Shown here one piece after another: positions 5,684 through 12,914 of a stretch of DNA of 17,133 nucleotides. The DNA comes from UBA5399 sp964464145 (GTDB lineage Bacteria > Bacillota > Clostridia > Christensenellales > Christensenellaceae). The notes beneath the pieces are model-generated. The model did no database searches and was not told the origin of the DNA. It worked only from the letters and a program-made list of their open reading frames with translations. The stretch covers positions 1-17,133 of the forward strand of contig CAYXFB010000058.1 in assembly GCA_964464145.1 (NCBI GenBank). Reading direction: 5' to 3'. Every line of letters begins with the position of its first letter. The stretch's first letter is position 1. Position numbers and translations under genes: made by a program.

Positions 5684-5911
5684 ATGAGCACAGCAAACGA
5701 GGTAGAGAGAGTGGAGACCGTACCGCTTAACGAAGTAGCAAAGGCACTGGGCGTATCTCCGCGAAAAGCAATGCGGATGATACTAAACGGTACGCTGCCG
5801 GTGGGGTGTGTGGCCGAGCCGGAAGAAGAAGGAGAGCGATATACGCCACGCGTTCTAAAAGTACGGTGGGAAGCATACATCGCGGGAAAAGACCTGAGGG
5901 CGCAATCATGA
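5684..5911 (+). CDS. Small DNA-binding protein, excisionase/MerR-like helix-turn-helix
   Basis: 75 residues. VPLNEVAKALGVSPRKAMRM followed by ILNGTLPVG reads as a MerR/excisionase-type winged helix, in which the short GTLPVG turn is typical. The rest is polar and ends KVRWEAYIAGKDLRAQS. AAAGGAGAG lies before the ATG. Its stop codon overlaps the start of the next gene (ATGA), so translation is coupled. It could be the missing excisionase or another regulator; no motif settles this. Confidence 0.7.
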   Translation: MSTANEVERVETVPLNEVAKALGVSPRKAMRMILNGTLPVGCVAEPEEEGERYTPRVLKVRWEAYIAGKDLRAQS

Positions 5912-6279
5912 AATACTACATAACAGCAACGGCAATAACGATAGCGACCGCAATCCTGCTTATACCGCTGGGCGAGGCGGCACATGGCACGGCATTAGGC
6001 GGCGAGTGGATAGGCATAGCGGGCGTACTGATGTTCGCAATGATGTGGGCGCGGTGGCGAGTCCAACGCCGGCGGCGGCGCGAAGCCGAAACGCCGATCA
6101 GAGACAGCGCACCTAAGTGGCACGATCTAACGGTGGCTCCGCAGCGTATCGAAATCAACCCGGAGCTGCCCAAGCGCAAATATCGCGGGGTGAAGCTGCG
6201 GTGGGAGGAACTAACGGACGTACTGAAGCTCGCCGCGACAAGGCGGCCGGCAAAGCGATATACAACATTTTATTTTTGA
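5908..6279 (+). CDS. Small membrane protein with basic cytoplasmic tail
   Basis: 123 residues. Two hydrophobic segments lie at about residues 3-22 (YYITATAITIATAILLIPLG) and 33-50 (IGIAGVLMFAMMWARW). They are followed by a very basic stretch (RVQRRRRREAE) and a soluble tail of about 65 residues with many Arg and Lys. The basic run after the second segment predicts a cytoplasmic C-terminus. The ATG overlaps the previous stop codon. The frame is open upstream to 5806, but only inside the preceding gene. Family not recognised. Confidence 0.65.
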   Translation: MKYYITATAITIATAILLIPLGEAAHGTALGGEWIGIAGVLMFAMMWARWRVQRRRRREAETPIRDSAPKWHDLTVAPQRIEINPELPKRKYRGVKLRWEELTDVLKLAATRRPAKRYTTFYF

Positions 6280-6295
6280 AGGAGGATGAAGGCGG

Positions 6296-6478
6296 ATGGT
6301 TTTGATAAAAATACTTCTATGGTTAGTTGTTAGGCAAAGTGAAAAAAAGCAAGTTAAGGCTTGGCCAATACAATATAAGAAATTGGCATATATTATCACG
6401 GTTGAAGAACTCAGCGATGTTAAAAAAATGGTGGACGACATGAAAAGTGCTCTGCCAGAGCTTTTTACAGAGCACTAA
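6296..6478 (+). CDS. Small hypothetical protein in AT-rich island
   Basis: 60 residues, MVLIKILLWLVVRQSEKKQV, then a polar helical tail (VEELSDVKKMVDDMKSALPE). The start has a short hydrophobic N-terminus and a GGAGG ten bases upstream, a slightly long spacing. Base composition is clearly more AT-rich than the GC-rich genes on both sides, suggesting a later acquisition. Its last codons contain the hairpins described at 6446-6476. Family not recognised; it might be a small membrane-associated protein. Confidence 0.5.
   Translation: MVLIKILLWLVVRQSEKKQVKAWPIQYKKLAYIITVEELSDVKKMVDDMKSALPELFTEH
6443..6476. terminator. Terminator hairpins between convergent genes
   Basis: AGTGCTCTG (6446-6454) pairs perfectly with CAGAGCACT (6468-6476). 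Read leftward, the stem is followed by TTTT (complement of 6443-6446), a fair terminator for the leftward gene at 6484-6693. On the plus strand an alternative smaller hairpin, GCTCT-GCC-AGAGC (6449-6461), is followed by TTTTT (6462-6466). The two stems share bases and cannot form together. All of this lies within the last codons of the 6296 gene. Confidence 0.5.
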
Positions 6479-6483
6479 TCAAT

Positions 6484-6693
6484 TTACTTAATGAACGGTC
6501 GCATATTTGCAAGATTTGGAACAGCTTCTTCTAATTTTTGCAAAATAGAGTTATGTAGCTTAAGTTCATTGTTCATGGTTTTTTTATCGAAAGGACAGTT
6601 TGGAGCAGCCGCAATCTGCTCAAGTTGCTTAAGTTTTTTGCAAAAATGTCCATAAACAAAAGTTATCTCGGTGTTCGAAAAATTGATCTCCAA
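6484..6693 (-). CDS. Lone leftward small gene (moron-like), function unknown
   Basis: 69 residues if started at the TTG at 6693, which has a full AAAGGAGG seven bases upstream. The ATG at 6711 in the same frame sits before that ribosome site and has none of its own. Sequence: MEINFSNTEITFVYGHFCKK, a helix-rich middle with PNCPFDKKTMNNELKLHNSI, and the end LANMRPFIK. Two cysteines and mostly amphipathic helices are visible; no family recognised. It is the only leftward gene in the early region, is AT-rich, and carries its own -10 box (TATAAT, complement of 6718-6723) and terminator. That self-contained form suits a gene expressed in the lysogen, independent of the early operon. Confidence 0.65.
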   Translation of the reverse strand: MEINFSNTEITFVYGHFCKKLKQLEQIAAAPNCPFDKKTMNNELKLHNSILQKLEEAVPNLANMRPFIK

Positions 6694-6717
6694 AATATCG
6701 CCTCCTTTCATGGGAAT

Positions 6718-6723
6718 ATTATA
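6718..6723 (-). promoter_or_regulatory. Leftward -10 box for the 6484-6693 gene
   Basis: Complement reads TATAAT, preceded by TG. No good -35 box lies 17 bases upstream, so the promoter would depend on the perfect -10 box. Transcription would begin near 6711, just ahead of the AAAGGAGG site. Confidence 0.4.
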
Positions 6724-6758
6724 CACCATGGCCAAGAAAAAAAGAAAGGAACACAGTA

Positions 6759-8825
6759 ATGCCATATTACAACAAATGCCCCGTATGCGGGGTAAACCTA
6801 GACCCCGGCGAACGGTGCCGATGCCTGGATAAAAAAGAAGAAACCGCAGCGGAGCGGGAACTCACATCTGCGGAATCTACTGTACATCACGTATCTCAAG
6901 ACTATCACAACCGCGAGGAGGTGTCAAATATGAAGCGCATAGTGCTAAAGACCATAATACTGACCAATTTCAAGGGCATACGCAACCTGCAGGTTGATTT
7001 CGCAGAGGGCGTGACTAACATATACGGCGACAATGCCACTGGTAAGACAACGATAGCCGATGCCTTTATGTGGCTGCTGTTTGATAAGGATTCAAGCAAC
7101 GCGAAGGCGTTTAACATCAAGCCGCTGGCCACAAGCGGAGCCACCGCACAGAAGGGCGTGGAGCCTACAGTGCAGGCGCTGCTCATAATAGACGGGCTGC
7201 ATGTGGAGCTGAAAAAAGCGTATACCGAGAAGTGGAAAACGAAGCGTGGCAAAGCCGACGCGGTTTTCGATGGGCACGAGGCCAATTATTCCATTGACGG
7301 GGTACCCAAGAAAAAGGGAGAGTACGATGAGTATATAAAGGGGATTGCGCCGGAAAGCATATTCCGGCTGCTCACGGATGTACTTTACTTTTCCACTCAG
7401 CTGCGCTGGCAGGACAGGCGCAGGATATTGATGGAGCTGTGCGGGGATATCACCGACGCCGATGTAATATACCAAAACAAAGAGCTTAGCGGGCTTGCAA
7501 ATGAGCTTGCCAAGCACAGCATTGATGATTTCAAAAAGAAGATAGCGGCCGAGCGCAGGAAGCTAAACGAAGCGCGCGAGGCGCTCCCTATACGCATAGA
7601 CGAGGCGCACAAGGTTATCGTGGACGGAATAGACGAAAAGGCCGAGCGCGAGGAAATAAAGCTCATAGAGGGGCGCATAGCATTCATCCAAGCACAAAAC
7701 GAACTGGTTCACAACGCGGATACGCTTGCGGACGCTATGCGCAAGGTAGACGCCGCCATATTAGACCTGCGCAGTCAAAACGAGCGGTTCAACGCCGAGC
7801 GAAAGGCGGAGTTTGAGCAGGCGAACACGGCTGTGTATAAGCAGCGCAGCGAGCTTAAGAGCGAGCTAAGCCGCACGCGCTACGATGCTGAGCTTACGCG
7901 GCGCGATATAGGCACGGTCGAAAAGCAGCTGGAAGCCCTGCGCGCGGCGTACAGGAGCATTGCCGCGCAGGAGTGGACAGGCGACAGGGTATGCCCCACA
8001 TGCGGCCAAAACCTGCCAGAGGATGATGTGAACGCGGGTATAGAAGCGTTCAATGTACAGAAGTCAGAGAAGCTCATAGCCAACCAAGTAGAAGGCAAAG
8101 CGCTGGCCGCACGCCTGCAGGAGCTCAAGCAGCAAGCCGAGCAGCACCTTGAAAGAGTTCAGCAGATAGAGGCCACTATTTCACAGCTACCACCGGAAGC
8201 GGAATATGTGCCGGCCGCTATGCCGGACTACGACGTAAAGATGGAGGATCTCCGGGCGGAGAAACAAAAGCTGTATATAAAGCAGCGCAACGATGCCGAG
8301 ACCGACGCTATAGCCAAAAACAATGCGGAGATATCCGGCCTGCAGGAGCAGCTAAAGCAACATCAGGGCAATATACTGCGCGCCGAAAACAACGAAGTCC
8401 AGCGTAAGCGTATTGCCGAGCTGGAAAAGGAGGAGCGCAACCTTGCCCGGCAGCTTGAGGAGATCGACAAGCAGCTGTTTCTTACCGAGGAATTCACCCG
8501 CGCGAAGGTGCGTATGCTGGAGGAGAAGATAAACAACACTTTTAAGCTGGCACGGTTCAGGCTGTTCAAAGAATTGATAGGCGGCGGTCTGGAGGAGGTT
8601 TGCGAGGCCACTTATGACGGTGTGCCGTACGCAGACTTAAACAATGCCATGCGTATAAATGTTGGTATCGACATCATAAACGCGCTGTCGCGGCATTACG
8701 GTGTTTCGGCGCCGGTGATTATTGACAACGCAGAGAGCGTGACGCAGGTGGAGCGCTCAGAGGGGCAGATGATCCGGCTGGTGGTGTCGGGAACAGATCC
8801 GGCGCTCAGAGTGGAGGTGGCTTAA
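6759..8825 (+). CDS. Rad50/SbcC-like SMC-type ATPase with N-terminal zinc-ribbon segment
   Basis: 688 residues. The N-terminal segment 1-57 is a zinc-ribbon-like piece (CPVCG at 7-11, CRC at 20-22). A second start at 6930 (Met58, MKRIVLKTIILTNFKGIRNL), preceded by GGAGG, gives a normal 631-residue ATPase. Walker A is GDNATGKTT at about 90-98. Long charged coiled-coil arms flank a Rad50-type zinc hook, CPTCG (C412, C415), which should join two molecules. The C-terminal ATPase half has VIIDNAESVT (D656) as Walker B-like motif. Such proteins tether or process DNA ends. Here it precedes RecT and the MBL protein, so a role in phage recombination with them is likely. Whether the zinc segment is fused or separately translated is open. 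Confidence 0.9.
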   Translation: MPYYNKCPVCGVNLDPGERCRCLDKKEETAAERELTSAESTVHHVSQDYHNREEVSNMKRIVLKTIILTNFKGIRNLQVDFAEGVTNIYGDNATGKTTIADAFMWLLFDKDSSNAKAFNIKPLATSGATAQKGVEPTVQALLIIDGLHVELKKAYTEKWKTKRGKADAVFDGHEANYSIDGVPKKKGEYDEYIKGIAPESIFRLLTDVLYFSTQLRWQDRRRILMELCGDITDADVIYQNKELSGLANELAKHSIDDFKKKIAAERRKLNEAREALPIRIDEAHKVIVDGIDEKAEREEIKLIEGRIAFIQAQNELVHNADTLADAMRKVDAAILDLRSQNERFNAERKAEFEQANTAVYKQRSELKSELSRTRYDAELTRRDIGTVEKQLEALRAAYRSIAAQEWTGDRVCPTCGQNLPEDDVNAGIEAFNVQKSEKLIANQVEGKALAARLQELKQQAEQHLERVQQIEATISQLPPEAEYVPAAMPDYDVKMEDLRAEKQKLYIKQRNDAETDAIAKNNAEISGLQEQLKQHQGNILRAENNEVQRKRIAELEKEERNLARQLEEIDKQLFLTEEFTRAKVRMLEEKINNTFKLARFRLFKELIGGGLEEVCEATYDGVPYADLNNAMRINVGIDIINALSRHYGVSAPVIIDNAESVTQVERSEGQMIRLVVSGTDPALRVEVA

Positions 8826-8826
8826 A

Positions 8827-9105
8827 ATGGCAAAATGGATGAGGAGTACAAGAAATATACCATATATCGAGCTTGGATTTATGGAGCTCATTAAATTTAC
8901 CGGAAACGGTTTCCCTATATGTGACGCTTGCCTAACGGACCTCATTGGTGACAGCAATATCATCTTAGTGCCATATATCAACGAAGCATTTTGCCGCAAA
9001 TGTGGACTGAAACGTTTAACAGAAATAGTGCTGTACCCGGAGGATAAGCCGGTGTTTGACAGGCGACTAGCATACTATGAGCAGTATTTCGGAAAGGCGG
9101 CGTAA
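8827..9105 (+). CDS. Small zinc-binding protein
   Basis: 92 residues with two CxxC pairs: CDACL (about 32-36) and CRKCG (about 56-60), spaced to bind one zinc ion. The rest is unremarkable, ending in LAYYEQYFGKAA. The ribosome site GGAGGTGG lies inside the last codons of the ATPase gene, and the ATG follows its stop codon by one base, so expression is coupled. Probably an accessory DNA- or protein-binding factor of the recombination block. No named family recognised. Confidence 0.75.
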   Translation: MAKWMRSTRNIPYIELGFMELIKFTGNGFPICDACLTDLIGDSNIILVPYINEAFCRKCGLKRLTEIVLYPEDKPVFDRRLAYYEQYFGKAA

Positions 9106-9106
9106 G

Positions 9107-9319
9107 ATGGCGCAGACTGTATATATGGCTGTTACAAAAGACAGGTTTTACCTGCCTATAGCAATAGCCGATACGCCGGAGGAGCTGGCAAAGTGTACGG
9201 CAGTTGAAGAAGATAGCGGCGACGATATACGCCATAAGCGGTATAAGGCGGGAACTACAAAGTGGCAACGTGATAACGCGAAATATAAATTTGTGAAAGT
9301 GAGTATACCAAATGAGTAA
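9107..9319 (+). CDS. Small hypothetical early protein
   Basis: 70 residues, MAQTVYMAVTKDRFYLPIAI, then ADTPEELAKCTAVEEDSGDD and a basic C-terminal half. I start at the ATG at 9107, right after the previous stop codon and preceded by GGAAAGGCGG. The frame extends back to 9077 only inside the previous gene. Its pattern (short strand, DTPEEL helix, KxFVKV end) resembles small phage proteins found just before recT, but no function is known to me. It overlaps the start of recT by eight bases. Confidence 0.7.
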   Translation: MAQTVYMAVTKDRFYLPIAIADTPEELAKCTAVEEDSGDDIRHKRYKAGTTKWQRDNAKYKFVKVSIPNE

Positions 9320-10262
9320 TAATCAATTGGCAATAATAAAAAAAGACACGGTCGACGTGGTAGCAAACAAGGTGCGCGAGTTTCAAGAGACCGGAGAACT
9401 GCATTTTCCGGCCAACTATTCAGCGGAAAACGCTATGAAACAGGCCTGGCTTGCGCTGCAGGAAGTAAAGGATAAAAGCGGTAAAAAGGCGCTTGAGGTG
9501 TGCACTCGCGACAGCATAGCCAATTCGCTGCTTTCGATGGTAGTACAAGGCCTGTCACCGGATAAGAAGCAGTGTTACTTCATAGCCTACGGAAACCAGC
9601 TTACATTACAGCGCTCATACTTTGGCACAATGGCGGTAGCAAAGCGCGTGTGTCCGGAAATAGCTGATATTTACGCTGATGTGGTTTACACAGAAGATGA
9701 ATTTGAATACGAAAAGCGCCGCGGCAGAACAGTCATAACGAAGCACGCCCAAAGGCTGAGCAATGTGGCCAAGGAAAAGATCGTGGCCGCGTACTGCACT
9801 GTCGTATATAACGACGATAGCGAGATATGCACTATCATGACGATGGAGCAGATCAAACAAGCCTGGAAACAAAGCAAAATGAATCCGGTAAATGATAAGG
9901 GCGCAGTATCGCCCGGCAGCACACACGGAAAATTCACCGAAGAGATGTGTAAAAAGACGGTCATAGGCAGAGCGTGCAAACCTATCATCAATTCTTCTGA
10001 CGATAAGTCACTCCTAATAAAGTACGCGCGCGTCGCCGAACAGGACGCGGCATACGCCGACACACAGCAGGAGATAGCGGAGAATGCCAACACAATAGTG
10101 GTAGACGACTATGAGGTCGACCCCGACACCGGTGAGATCACCAGCGAGCCCACTGTGGCGGAAGCTCCTCCGGAAGCGCCGGCGGCAGCCGAGCCCGAAG
10201 CAACCGCGGCGCCAACTGCTGAAAGTGAGCAGCCGCATATATCCGACAATCCGGATTATTGA
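9312..10262 (+). CDS. recT: RecT-family single-strand annealing recombinase
   Basis: 316 residues. The RecT core covers about residues 20-235: QAWLALQEVKDKSGKKALEV, the characteristic SIANSLLSMVVQGLSPDKKQ, CYFIAYGNQLTLQRSYFGTM, and EEMCKKTVIGRACKPIINSS. It pairs complementary strands during phage recombination and repair. The tail (about 250-316) is low-complexity, rich in Ala, Pro and Glu, and ends ISDNPDY. Its start overlaps the previous gene by eight bases, with only a weak GTGAG ribosome site, so translation is probably coupled. It is followed after one base by the MBL-fold gene, the usual RecT/MBL pairing of Firmicutes phages that lack RecE or YqaJ. Confidence 0.95.
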   Translation: MSNNQLAIIKKDTVDVVANKVREFQETGELHFPANYSAENAMKQAWLALQEVKDKSGKKALEVCTRDSIANSLLSMVVQGLSPDKKQCYFIAYGNQLTLQRSYFGTMAVAKRVCPEIADIYADVVYTEDEFEYEKRRGRTVITKHAQRLSNVAKEKIVAAYCTVVYNDDSEICTIMTMEQIKQAWKQSKMNPVNDKGAVSPGSTHGKFTEEMCKKTVIGRACKPIINSSDDKSLLIKYARVAEQDAAYADTQQEIAENANTIVVDDYEVDPDTGEITSEPTVAEAPPEAPAAAEPEATAAPTAESEQPHISDNPDY

Positions 10263-10263
10263 T

Positions 10264-10950
10264 ATGGAAATCAAAGTTTTAGCCTCGTCCTCGAAGGGCA
10301 ACGCCTACACCGTAAGCGATGGAGAAACCAAGGTATTGCTTGAGTGCGGCTTGCCATACCGCAAGCTACAGGAAATGACCGGATTCGGGCTGTCCGATTG
10401 CGCCGGGTGTCTGCTCTCACATGAGCATGGTGACCACAGCAAGGCAGCAGCGCATATAATGCAAAATGGCATTGATCTGTACTGCTCGCGGGGCAGTGCG
10501 GCTGCACTCGCTCTTTCGGGGCACAGGTTGAAGATCGTGGAGCCTATGGGGGGATTTGTGCTGGGTACATGGGTAGTTATGCCGTTTGATGTACAGCACG
10601 ACTGCGCGCAGCCGTTCGGATATATGCTCCGAAGCGTTAAAACCAACGAGCGGCTGCTTTTTGCGACCGACACATACTATATCAAGTACAAATTCCCAGG
10701 GCTCACACATATTATGATCGAGGCGAACTATGACTACGACCGCATGGACGCTGCGCAGACGGATCTTAACAAGCGCGTGATGCGTTCGCATATGTCGCTG
10801 AAAGCGCTCAGGGGCTTCATTCACGAGAATGATATGACCAAGGTAAAGCAGATATACTTGCTGCATCTATCGGACGATAGGAGCAACGAGAATGAATTCC
10901 GGCGGGTGGTGCAAATGCTGACCGGCGCCGAGGTATATACGGATTATTGA
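10264..10950 (+). CDS. MBL-fold metallo-hydrolase, likely phage exonuclease partner of RecT
   Basis: 228 residues from the ATG at 10264, directly after the recT stop codon; the frame is open further back only through recT. The fold starts MEIKVLASSSKGNAYTVSDG, close to YycJ/WalJ-type proteins. The metal motif SHEHGDH supplies H53, H55, D57 and H58. Further metal-ligand candidates are the His in DVQHDC, the Asp in LLFATDTYYI, and HLSDDRSNE near the C-terminus. All key residues look present, so it should be an active phosphodiesterase or nuclease. Its position immediately after recT suggests it makes the single-stranded DNA that RecT uses. That pairing is known from many phages, but the activity here is inference. 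Confidence 0.9.
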   Translation: MEIKVLASSSKGNAYTVSDGETKVLLECGLPYRKLQEMTGFGLSDCAGCLLSHEHGDHSKAAAHIMQNGIDLYCSRGSAAALALSGHRLKIVEPMGGFVLGTWVVMPFDVQHDCAQPFGYMLRSVKTNERLLFATDTYYIKYKFPGLTHIMIEANYDYDRMDAAQTDLNKRVMRSHMSLKALRGFIHENDMTKVKQIYLLHLSDDRSNENEFRRVVQMLTGAEVYTDY

Positions 10951-10964
10951 GAGGAGATACAGCT

Positions 10965-11309
10965 ATGCTGGATAAAGCTATAGATAAAATACGTGACGAG
11001 ATGGCCGCAAAATCGGCCGACACATATGTTCAGTGCGTGGGCGAATATTTGACAAGCTACCTGCAGGGCCATCCCGGCGCTGCAGAAAAAATACTTGATA
11101 AAGATAAAACCATTGCCGGCAGCTTAAAGAAGATGGAGGACTATGCCCGCAAGCACAAAAGCGGTAACTGCGGCGTGGTGCCGCCGGATGTAGGCTTTAA
11201 TATCGTATTGAAATACTTTGGGCTCAAGCCGGATGGCGAAGCGGAGCCTGTCAAACCCGCAAGCGCTTGCGGGTTTGACATCGGTCTGGACAGTTTGCTG
11301 GAGGGCTGA
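10965..11309 (+). CDS. PcfK-like protein
   Basis: 114 residues from the ATG at 10965, chosen for the GAGAGGAG about nine bases upstream rather than the ATG at 10947. An N-terminal helix (MLDKAIDKIRDEMAAKSADT) leads to IAGSLKKMEDYARKHKSGNC, then GVVPPDVGFNIVLKYFGL, the PcfK-type signature. The C-terminus follows it. PcfK and PcfJ were named on a conjugative plasmid and are often adjacent in phages; the function is not established. It is four bases from the PcfJ-like gene. A perfect 32-bp palindrome (11249-11280) lies inside its last codons and encodes VKPASACGFD, so these residues may have been added by an inserted palindromic element. Confidence 0.75.
   Translation: MLDKAIDKIRDEMAAKSADTYVQCVGEYLTSYLQGHPGAAEKILDKDKTIAGSLKKMEDYARKHKSGNCGVVPPDVGFNIVLKYFGLKPDGEAEPVKPASACGFDIGLDSLLEG
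11249..11280. repeat. Perfect 32-bp palindrome inside the PcfK-like gene
   Basis: Left arm TGTCAAACCCGCAAGC (11249-11264) is exactly complementary to the right arm GCTTGCGGGTTTGACA (11265-11280), with no mismatch and no spacer. As RNA it makes a stem of about 14 pairs closed by GCGC. No T run follows, so it is not an ordinary terminator. Because it is symmetrical it encodes the same peptide (VKPASACGF) in one frame of either strand. Confidence 0.95.
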
Positions 11310-11312
11310 GCG

Positions 11313-12914
11313 ATGGAAGGTAAAGAATGGATGAAACCCGGCAGTTATAAGAACTTTGATCGCGCCAAAGGCTTTGAGGATATTTTGAACAACATGCCCA
11401 TACCGGTTACAAAGGAGTGCTTTGACGCCTGCGACAAAATGATACCGCGATATCTTTTTAAGTACCGCGACAAAAAGAAGCTCTATGGACACTGCACTGC
11501 TTGCAATAAAGATATGGCTCTTCCCGCGGACACGGAATGGCGGCACGACCGGTGGGGCACATGCCCTAAATGCGGCGCCAATATCACAGTGCTGGACGGC
11601 GGCAGAAGCCGCAACTATCGCGTGCACAGCGTGTATGTGCTGTATTATTACCCGGGCAAAGAGCCGGGAGTCATAACCGCGGCGGGGGTTTTCTACGAGC
11701 GGGATTACAGCGGTGATTACAGAGCGGTAAAAACAACATTGAATGTGTTTGACCTGTTTGTTTTCCGCGCGGGTAAGGGCGGCATGAAATTCACGAAGGT
11801 ATACGACGGCTGGGCCAATAAAAGCTATGTATGGAAGCGTATGCGGTTCTGCAAAAAGTCGGAAATGCGCTGTAGTTTCTACGGCGGGTGGAACACCAGA
11901 TATTATGAGGATGTGGATCGGCTTTACAAAATACTATCGGGCACTAGTATGGAGCGCTGCTGCGTTAAGGAGTTGGCTGAGCTATGCCACACCCGCGACG
12001 CGGACGGCCACCCTTCGCACGTGCGGTTACTTGATATGGCGCTACGCTATCCCTGCCTGGAGTACCTGTATAAAATGGGGCACCACCGCATAATCAAAGA
12101 CAAGCTTAACCAAATGGATACCCGCGGTGTGGTTAACTGGCAGGGCAAGACTGCGGAGAAGGTGCTGAAGCTGGGTAAGCAGGAATTAAGCGAGGTCAAG
12201 GCCAAAAAAATACAGCTATCTGCGGGTATGCTGAAGCTGCATAAAGTATATAAGGAGCAGGGCAGGCATATCACCATGCAGAAATGCGCGGAGCTATGCG
12301 ATTCCCTTAAATTCGACCTAGATTATTTAACGGCACTTGCTCGCCGCTGTGGGCGTAGCGTTGAAAAATTATCTAATTATATGCTCAAACAGCAAAAGAT
12401 TAGTCAGGATCGCATATATCTGTACGAGCTTAAAGACTATTGGGACCAATGCAGTGAGCTTGATATGGGCATAGCGGACGACGCAATATGCTTTCCCAGG
12501 GATCTTCACGCCATGCACACTGAGCTATCTGCCCGCATACAGTACCAGCGCGACGCGATACTGGACGCGAAGATACAAAAGCGCGCGGCCGCACTCCAAG
12601 AAAAATATTTCTATGAAAGCAAAACGCTGATCATGCGCCCGTTTGCCTCAAGCAAGGAAATAATAGACGAGGGCAAATCACTCAAGCATTGCGTGGGCGG
12701 CTACGCGAAGCAATATGCAGACGGCAATACCGTGCTTTGCTGTATACGTAAAAAGAGCGCGCCGGATGAGCCATACTATACCATCGAATTCGGCAAAGCC
12801 GGAAAAATGGTGCAGTGCCGCGGGCTTAAAAACGCAAGTAAAACAGAGGACATAGAGCGTTTTTTGGAGCAGCACAGGAATCGTAAGACCAGGAAAGCGA
12901 GGAAGGTTTCATGA
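11313..12914 (+). CDS. PcfJ-like protein
   Basis: 533 residues. The N-terminal region has a zinc ribbon, CTAC (61-64) and CPKCG (84-88). The middle is helical. The C-terminal region has the features I associate with PcfJ: FPRDLHAMHTEL (about residue 392), LKHCVGGYAKQYADGN (about 456), then ADEPYYTIEF-like and QCRGLKN elements. It has no known enzyme motif; PcfJ proteins are of unknown biochemical role, found in plasmids and phages near replication or recombination genes. The start at 11313 has GGAGGG upstream at good spacing; Met7 is a less likely alternative. Its stop overlaps the next start (ATGA). Confidence 0.88.
   Translation: MEGKEWMKPGSYKNFDRAKGFEDILNNMPIPVTKECFDACDKMIPRYLFKYRDKKKLYGHCTACNKDMALPADTEWRHDRWGTCPKCGANITVLDGGRSRNYRVHSVYVLYYYPGKEPGVITAAGVFYERDYSGDYRAVKTTLNVFDLFVFRAGKGGMKFTKVYDGWANKSYVWKRMRFCKKSEMRCSFYGGWNTRYYEDVDRLYKILSGTSMERCCVKELAELCHTRDADGHPSHVRLLDMALRYPCLEYLYKMGHHRIIKDKLNQMDTRGVVNWQGKTAEKVLKLGKQELSEVKAKKIQLSAGMLKLHKVYKEQGRHITMQKCAELCDSLKFDLDYLTALARRCGRSVEKLSNYMLKQQKISQDRIYLYELKDYWDQCSELDMGIADDAICFPRDLHAMHTELSARIQYQRDAILDAKIQKRAAALQEKYFYESKTLIMRPFASSKEIIDEGKSLKHCVGGYAKQYADGNTVLCCIRKKSAPDEPYYTIEFGKAGKMVQCRGLKNASKTEDIERFLEQHRNRKTRKARKVS

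Noticed and set aside
6286..6333. 15-codon frame starting at the ATG touching the GGAGG at 6281
   Set aside because: The start codon abuts the ribosome site with no spacing; the frame at 6296 is longer and better placed.
11124..11627. Long leftward frame across the PcfK/PcfJ boundary
   Set aside because: It is a shadow of two well-supported genes and carries the palindrome peptide only because the palindrome is symmetrical.
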